In this document: positions 57,400-64,000 of the stretch, in pieces
Layout of the letters: every line of letters begins with the position of its first letter
Position numbering within the stretch: position 1 is the stretch's first letter
Translations under genes and position numbers: made by a program
Notes under the pieces: generated by a model
What the model was told of the DNA's origin: nothing
Database searches by the model: none
What the model saw: the letters and a program-made list of their open reading frames with translations, nothing else
From: Muscardinus avellanarius
Lineage: Eukaryota > Chordata > Mammalia > Rodentia > Gliridae
Length of the DNA: 64,000 nt
Assembly (NCBI GenBank): GCA_963383645.1
Contig: OY726561.1
Span: forward strand, 28,872,826-28,936,825
Direction: 5' to 3'

Positions 57400-59690
57400 T
57401 ATATGAAAGTTTATATAACTCTAATATAAATGGTATTGAATTCATACAACTGTTGAGGAAATTTACAATGATCATGAGAAGCAGTCAGTGCTTTTTAACA
57501 AATTATAATATACAAATCATATTTTCCTCTGAAATATAATTCTTTATGGAATAATTATATTTATATATATATATATATATACATATATAGTGCATTCATA
57601 TTTGGAACCATAACAATAGTTTAAAATAGTCTGACCTATTTTTGAAAAATATGTCAAGTATTTCCTTTTTAAATAACAAACTCACATTTCTAAAAATATA
57701 TTCTTTTTCATCTGTTGTAATTTTTTGTTTCTGAAAGTGTAACTCACAGACACAGAATGTTTTAATTAATAATACTGAACAAATAATATTTCTGGTTTGC
57801 ATGTCCCACATATGAATGAGGAATGAAAACTTAAACTATATTTTGTAAAATGTGTTATTTCTCTTGAATTATTTTCTGAGTTTTACTACACATCAAAATA
57901 GAGTTTCCAGAGAAGGATAATCATTGGATAGAATACTATCTGCTCCTTTTTGTTATATTCATTACTTTTGCCACTAAAAATATACTTAAGTGTATCTGTG
58001 CCATAATTACCTTTTCAGGTAGTATTATTCTCTTTTCAATATGAAAATGCAATATATGCAATGATAATTTTAATTGAGAATGTTAATATAAAATGATTCA
58101 TGAACAGTAAGATTCACAGTATTCCTGTGAGTAAAGATGAACTAATTCACATTGCTTAATGTTCAACACAAGAATAGGACTCATGCCTCTTGACTATTAC
58201 CCTTGTCTCCTAATTCTGAACACTTTTCAATTAATTTTATGCTGCTTTGTGGTTTGCAGCACTTCAAAACCTATACATATAGGCTTCATAGTAATCATAG
58301 TATCAAATAAAAATTTAACTGTGGGAAAGAGAACTCCCAAGTTAATTAGAGAATTAAATGGAGGGGTTTGTGTTGGACTACATATTTAAGTGACAGAACT
58401 ATAGCTAAAATCTTGCAAAATTTTTCTACTTTCAAAGAATAAAAATTACCAGTATTATAAGAAACACATCCTAAATATTACTCTTTTGGGAAAACTATAT
58501 TTTTATAAAACATTAAACAGTGGAAGTTATAGGAATCATATGAATAAAAAATATATATTCTTGGCTCAGCTTGACCACTGTTTACATTTGATCTCACTAA
58601 TTCTATCTATCTAGCTATCTGCTTATTCTTTTGTGGAGAATAAAATCTTGTTTTAAAACAAAGTCTAGGTTCAAAGAAGTCACTGTGTATCTCAATGGCA
58701 GGTGCCAAAAAGCCCTATAAACAATTTAATCAATGTTTATTGCTTATCAACTATCTAGAAGGACTATAGGATAGTATGATGAGAAAGAAATGGAGATTCA
58801 ACAGTTTTCCATTTAATGTGTTAACTTAAAGTCAAATTTTCTAATTTTAATATTGACTTTAAGTTTTCTCAAATTTGACCTTCAAGTTAATATAAGCTTT
58901 ATTGGGAAACTAACAGATCATTTAAAGATCTAAATAATTTCAAAATGACACTAAAAAAATGCAAAAATATAAAACACATCATTAATATGTAGGGTAGAAG
59001 AAAAGGATAAAATACGTTCACGTTCAAGAGATGGAAACTATCTGGTCTTGAGATAGATGTGGGGAAATAGTATTCTGATGGACTACTGTGACTGTAAATT
59101 GTCTTTGTGCTAAAGAGGACATCTACCAAAAAATATTATCCTTGTTCTTTACAGTTATCCAAGTACATCCGAGGGAAATAAAAATTCATGAGTGTAATAG
59201 CATAAGTGTAAATTTATTAATTGCTGCAACTTCAGTCCAAGTAAAATATTAGGACCAAAAAAAATATGTATCAGTAGGGGGTGGGTTATGAATATATAGA
59301 TTATAATAAGAGCCAAAGAGTAAGTTAGATTTCTATGTGCAGCAGTGGGAAGGTATTCAAATTAATTTTTTAAATGTTGCAGATTATTACACGCTATTTT
59401 TATGAAATAAAACTTCTAATATTAAAATGCAAATGCAAAGAAAAAGGTCCAGAAAAATAAACTTCATGTTTAACTCAAGACAGTGCTATGAAATTAAGGG
59501 AGTTAGGAGATTGTATTTTACTTCATATATCTTCTTGATATTTGACATTCTTTGATCTAAAAATGTTATGTATTATTTGATAAAAATGTTTTTAATATTA
59601 TTGCAAAAACAGACTTTTAATCCTATCATTTTATATTACAATAAAATCCTCGGCCTTTCTCTTTCACCTCTATTATGTATTAGTACATAG
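57400..59690. other. Gene-free AT-rich sequence
   Basis: No gene, SINE or recognisable LTR here. Contains a (TA)n tract at about 57556-57592 and a hairpin at 58823-58865. Otherwise unique-looking AT-rich DNA. Confidence 0.55.
58823..58865. repeat. 13-bp inverted repeat
   Basis: Arms aacttaaagtcaa (58823-58835) and ttgactttaagtt (58853-58865), with a further weaker copy of the motif just downstream ('ttgaccttcaagttaa'). Confidence 0.85.
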
Positions 59691-59699
59691 GAAATTCCT

Positions 59700-59935
59700 C
59701 TACAACTTGGTGGATCAATGTTTTCAAGCAAGAAACATTTATATCTCACAGTTTCTGTGGGTCCAAGATTTTGAACATAGCTCTGTTGAGTTTTTCATTT
59801 GGGTTTGGTCAACCTGTTGATGGTTGCACTCTCATCTGAAGGGCAGACTAGAGGGAAAAATCTGTTTCTGAGCTCCCTGACCACAGGAGTCTCTCAGAGC
59901 AAGTGATCTGAGTGACAGGGAGAGAGAGAGAGAGC
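59700..59935 (-). mobile_element. MaLR-type LTR fragment (antisense)
   Basis: 'tttatatctcacagtttctg', 'gggtccaagattttgaacat', 'gagctccctgaccacagg'; resembles antisense MLT1. Weak. Confidence 0.45.
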
Positions 59936-59977
59936 AAACAATATAGAAGCACCAGTCTTTAAAAAATCTAATCTTAG

Positions 59978-60344
59978 AGAAAATATATGTTCTTTTTCTT
60001 TCCCTGCTTGACTAATCACACTTAACTTTAATGTTTTCTAGGTCTTCCCATGTTCTTGCGAATGACATGATTTTGTTCTTCTTTATAGCTGTATTAGGAA
60101 TACCAGAGGGACTCAAGATAATGGAGGGGAAACCTCAGCAAAGCCAGAATGGAAGGGTAGGAGAGGAAGAAGCCTGAGGTCGGTTAATGGAGGAGCTACA
60201 TTCAAATATGTGTAAAAGTATGAATGTAGCATGGTCAACCTGGACACTCATTGTTGGGAGAGAGAGGGGAAGTTAGGAGGAGAAGATACCAAACACAGTC
60301 TGAATGTATGCCATTTTCTATATGATCTACATAAAAATAAAAAT
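59978..60344 (+). mobile_element. Short twin-primed L1 (3' UTR only) with perfect 17-bp TSD
   Basis: TSD aaaaaatctaatcttag at 59961-59977 and 60345-60361. 60092-60344 is L1 3' UTR in plus orientation ending in an A-rich tail. 59978-60091 is the immediately preceding L1 sequence in reverse orientation ('gaaaatatatgttctttttc', 'ttgttcttctttatagctgt'). This is a textbook 5' inversion from target-primed reverse transcription; the target 'ttt/aaaaaa' fits the L1 endonuclease preference. Confidence 0.95.
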
Positions 60345-61085
60345 AAAAAATCTAATCTTAGTAGTGACTTCTCATTGCTTTTGCCATAGTGATCTCTCCT
60401 TTAAAAGGGAGTCAAGGTGTCCTGGAGGCAGTTGCCCTCCTGGCAGTTGGCCTCCTGCCTCCTCCTTCTGAAGAAGCCCCACTCAGAAACAGAATCCTTC
60501 TAAGTTTATGTATTTTAGAGTTTTTGAGAAGCACAGATCATTTTTTAATTGATTTCTTGACACATACTAAAAAGTGAAGAAAACGAGTTAATAGATCACA
60601 ATTTAGCTTACCTGCTGACATTAAACAAATAAACCTTTCAAGATGAAAATATTAGTTTTAAAATCCTCAAGTTAAATCCCAACTTTACAAAAACTGCTAA
60701 TTGATATCTTATTGTAGATGGTATGGTTTAAGAGGGCACACATTTAAGGTTACAAAATGCATGTTTTCTTTCCATCCTGTAGTAGTTTATTTCTTGTGAA
60801 GAATGCATTAAAAAGTTAATGCTTGAAGCCCTTCAAGAACATGGATTTCCAAACAAATGCCTCTTTTTTGACAAGCTCTAAATTACTAAAGAAAGAATGA
60901 GTTTAATGATGGTGCTTCAATATGGAATTTCAGGCTTTTTTATTACACAAACTATTGAAGACAGTTTTATATTAAATATGGTCTTTTAATATAATTCTGA
61001 AGCTTTCTTTTAGGTAATAGAACAACTATTCATATATTTAAAGTGCATATATTAAGAAAATAATTTTTAAGTCAAGCTTCAGATC

Positions 61086-61258
61086 CCGTAGGTTGGTGCA
61101 TGCCTGTAATACCAGTACTTGAGAGGCTGAGATAGGAGTATCACCGGTTTGAGACCAGCCTCATCAACTTATCTAGAGTCTATATTAAAATTTAAAAAGG
61201 GGCTAGAGATGCAGCTTGGAGGTAGAAGGCTATGGGTTCAATATTCAGTACTAATAAA
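61086..61258 (+). mobile_element. Diverged B1-dID SINE
   Basis: 'gttggtgcatgcctgtaata', 'tgagaccagcctcatcaact', 'gggttcaatattcagtacta'. Confidence 0.8.
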
Positions 61259-61877
61259 ATAAACAAAACTTCAGGAAAGCTATTGTGAGCCTAACTATTG
61301 ATATTAACAATAATAAAACATTATTAGTTAATAATTTATTTGTTACAACTTAATGCTAATTAATGTTTTCATTCTTTTGTTATTAATAAAATACTTTGTT
61401 GCTAACATAATATTTATACTGTTTTCTTAATTGTTATTAAGTGATAATAAATTAATTATTTTAATATATGATTAAAATACCATTAGTAAATGCGTATGCA
61501 ATTTTTGTTGTGGGGAAACATTCCCTAGTCCTGATGTTTTTTTGATGTGGTGGATAGAGCTCTACTAAGATGACATTTTTGCATACTGTCCTTTTTCTTT
61601 GGCCCTTTTGCAGAAAGGCCAGTTTCCTCTGCTTCTTCAGGGACAAGTAATCCCATGAAGATAGTCCAGTGCCATTGACCAAACAGGTAAATAAATGTGA
61701 TTTCAGTGTCTATGATTAGGAAGCCTATCTGCCTTCAGATATGTAAGATTTTCCAAATCAAGCTTTAGCATCAGTAAAAGTTACATTTTACTCGCCCTTC
61801 ACCTTCTCTTTATATTTAATTTTGACTTGGCTCAGAACTCATACGAGAAAGAGAGGTGCTACTTTGGTAGCTTCATG

Positions 61878-61921
61878 GAATGGGTTGAATTGTGTCCTCC
61901 AGGAAAACACACTGAAATTCT
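61878..61921 (+). mobile_element. MLT1-like LTR 5' fragment
   Basis: 'aatgggttgaattgtgtcct' is the usual start of an MLT1-type LTR. It is cut off where the L1 fragment begins. Confidence 0.55.
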
Positions 61922-62290
61922 TTTTTTAAAATATACTTTTATTAGTGCATTGTAATCATAGATCTTAATGGTATAAAAAACTTGTGGAGATATACATGCA
62001 CACATCACCCAATCAGCTCTTACCCAATCCCTAACCCCTTCCCTCCCCCTCCATCCTTCCCATGCTTGGCTTCCTGATTAACTTGGATATGTTTAAGTAC
62101 ATCATGTGCATTAAAGAGTTTCCCTCTTCCCCCTCCCATCCCCTCAGATAAGTCACCTTAATTGCTCCTCTATACTATCCCTTCTTCATCTAGAGTTCCT
62201 CCTGTTACCCATTTCTCCCTAGTTTTTGCACATTAGAAGCATCTGATTTCTTATTTTTTGTGACATTTCACTGTGAATGCCATCAATGCA
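61922..62290 (-). mobile_element. L1 3'-UTR fragment (antisense)
   Basis: T-rich left end, 'tgcattgtaatcatagatct', 'caatccctaaccccttccct', 'tcctcctgttacccatttct': close to the 45330 element. Confidence 0.8.
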
Positions 62291-62396
62291 CACTCCAAAG
62301 GGGAATTTTATTTTCAGCCATAAATAAATAATCTTTATTTTTATTTTTTATTTTTATTATTATTATTAATTAATTAATTAATTTATTTATTTATTT

Positions 62397-62600
62397 ATTG
62401 GTGGTACTGGGGTTCCTGGAAGCCCTTTTACCTCCAGGATACACCCCCACAGGCTACACTCCCAGACCTATTTTTTAACTTTTTTATGTGGAAACAGGGT
62501 CTCTTAAGCCAGCACACGCGCCTGGCTTTGAACCTGCGAGATCCCCCTGTCTCTGCCTCCCAAGCACGGGGATTACAAGCGTGCGCCACCACGCCCGGCT
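62397..62600 (-). mobile_element. Young B1-dID SINE with (TTAA/TTTA)n tail
   Basis: 'ttggtggtactggggttcct', 'gccagcacacgcgcctggc', 'gtgcgccaccacgcccggct'. It has an extra ~14-base 'gatacacccccaca' duplication in the ID-like part near 62438-62452. Confidence 0.93.
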
Positions 62601-62779
62601 CAAATAATATTTTCAAAAATATTTTGTCATGCTTTTGATTTAATCTCCAAGAAATATCACTAGTGAGATTTTATTAACTAAAATACATATGACAATTAAA
62701 CAAGGTATGAATTTGTCAGTGTTCAACATTGCTATGCACAATAATGCATTAGTAAATATATTACATTTATAACTGTATA

Positions 62780-62826
<47 letters not shown>
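62780..62826. repeat. (AT)n microsatellite
   Basis: About 23 AT units. Confidence 0.97.
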
Positions 62827-62831
<5 letters not shown>

Positions 62832-63161
62832 TTTAATAAGTTCTGTTTCTTAAGTGGACTTCTATGTTGATTATTTGGAACAGAAAACACATTGCCTCAT
62901 TGTAAACATTTTAGTTCCAAGACTACTCTACAAAAGTCTATTTAACATATGTCATGGCCAAGATACTATATTTGTAACCCTTGTAATAAATACCAATTTT
63001 ATACTATTCTGAAAAAGTAATGGAGTTGTTACAGCCTCTCCTTCACCCATGATTTTTTTCCTTTGACAGCAAAGTTTTTTAAACCTATAAATTATTTTGA
63101 GACTCCTCTTTGACATAATTATTTAGTTCTATCTTAAGTGGATTTTAAAAATTTATTATTT

Positions 63162-63347
63162 TGCCTGGCAAGGTGGTGCATGCTTGTAATCCTAGTACTT
63201 AGGAGCCTGAGACAGCATGATCACAGGTTCATGGCTAGCCTCAGCAACTTAGTGAAATCCTGTCTACAAATAAAAGAATAAAATAGGTCTGTGGGTACAA
63301 CTCAGAGGTAGAATGCCACTAGGTTTTATTCCCAGTACCACACACAA
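63162..63347 (+). mobile_element. B1-dID composite SINE
   Basis: 'gcctggcaaggtggtgcatg', 'agcctcagcaacttagtgaa', 'ttattcccagtaccac'. Confidence 0.86.
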
Positions 63348-63406
63348 AAATGTCATTTTTTCTCAATAATATGTGCATTTTTCTTCTCTTAAAAAGTCTG
63401 AGCTGG

Positions 63407-63604
63407 CCAGGCTGGTGGCACACGCTTGTAATCCCTGCGCTTGGGAGGCAGAGACAGGAGGATCGCGCAGGTTTGAAGCCAGCCATGCTGGCTTAAGAGA
63501 CCCTGTTCCCAAATAAAAATGTAAAAATAGGTCTGGGAGTGTAGCCTGGAGGTAGAAGGGTAGAAGGGCTTCCAGGAACCCCAGTACCACCAAAAAAAAA
63601 AAAA
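63407..63604 (+). mobile_element. Young B1-dID SINE with 15-bp TSD
   Basis: 'ccaggctggtggcacacgct', hairpin 'gccagccatgctggc', 'gaaccccagtaccaccaaaa'. TSD aaaagtctgagctgg at 63392-63406 and 63605-63619; the duplicated bases include the head of the next SINE. A 'ggtagaaggg' step is duplicated near 63552. Confidence 0.95.
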
Positions 63605-63610
63605 AAAAGT

Positions 63611-63810
63611 CTGAGCTGGGCATGGTGGCACAAGCTTGTGATCCTAGTACTTTGGAGGCTGAGACTGGAGGATTGCAATTTCAGGGATACCCTCAGCAAT
63701 TTAGTGAAGCTTTCAGCAACCTGGTGAGACCTAGTGATATTTTATAAGAAATAAAATCTGTCTGGGGATGTAGCTCAAAGGTAGAATGCCTCTGGGTTCA
63801 ATTCCCCTTA

Positions 63811-63812
<2 letters not shown>
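63611..63812 (+). mobile_element. Old B1-dID SINE
   Basis: 'gagctgggcatggtggcaca', 'aacctggtgagacctagtga', 'ctggggatgtagctcaaagg', 'gggttcaattccccttaac'. Confidence 0.87.

Positions 63813-63853
<41 letters not shown>
63813..63853. repeat. (CA)n microsatellite
   Basis: About 20 CA units at the SINE tail. Confidence 0.97.
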
Positions 63854-63856
<3 letters not shown>

Positions 63857-63934
63857 TGCACAGCACTGCCTGTAAAGCACATGCTAGTGTTCTCATCAGC
63901 AATGTCACACAATTTCAGAAATATGGAAAGTTAT

Positions 63935-64000
63935 ATGTGGATGAAACCCAGTGGCATTCTACCTCTGAGTTGTGCCCACAGACCTATTTTATGCTTTTTT
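63935..64000 (-). mobile_element. SINE running off the window end
   Basis: 'gatgaaacccagtggcattc', 'cacagacctattttatgctt': antisense ID-like part of a B1-dID SINE; the B1 head lies beyond 64000. Confidence 0.75.

Overview
This window is mammalian nuclear DNA, most likely from a squirrel-type rodent (Sciuridae or a close relative). The evidence is the SINE population: dozens of composite elements with a B1-like (7SL-derived) head and an ID-like (tRNA-Ala-derived) tail, plus solo ID elements. This B1-dID architecture is known from squirrel-related rodents. No bacterial or plasmid-type genes, CRISPR array or functional tRNA/rRNA gene was seen.

The only protein-coding gene supported is USP25, on the minus strand. 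Its first coding exon (10635-10679) encodes MTVEQNVLQQSAAQK and ends at a perfect GTGAGG splice donor. It lies in a CpG island of about 0.7 kb (about 10540-11250) that must hold the promoter. Positions 1-10634 are therefore the start of USP25 intron 1. Everything above about 11300 is 5' of the gene. In other mammals this flank is the gene-poor interval between USP25 and NRIP1, and no other real gene is visible here.

The rest is a dense record of transposition. (i) SINEs fall into an old, diverged class and a young, CpG-rich class of about 13 copies, several with target-site duplications (TSDs) and several nested in older SINEs or L1s. (ii) L1 remnants include three independent 5'-inverted ('twin-primed') insertions at about 32.0-36.4, 45.3-46.7 and 59.98-60.34 kb; the smallest has a perfect 17-bp TSD. 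(iii) LTR elements comprise one well-bounded ERVK/IAP-like solo LTR (29943-30463, 6-bp TSD), several ancient MaLR (MST/MLT1-like) LTRs, an eroded ERV1-like LTR with a primer-binding-site-like motif (about 18.64-19.09 kb) and an unidentified LTR-like pair (about 40.8-42.2 kb). (iv) A processed retrocopy at 49040-49895, with 13-bp TSD, AATAAA and poly(A), carries a broken KRAB A-box and no zinc fingers; its 3' half looks LTR-derived.

Local rearrangements not explained by transposons include a 0.1-kb inverted duplication (23100-23197 / 23889-23999), a 0.2-kb tandem duplication (47852-48283), a 54-bp direct duplication (50329 / 50971), and short tandem duplications at 13455, 36781 and 49256. Repeat boundaries are by eye and usually good to about 10 bp; family names are from memory of consensus features, not a database search.
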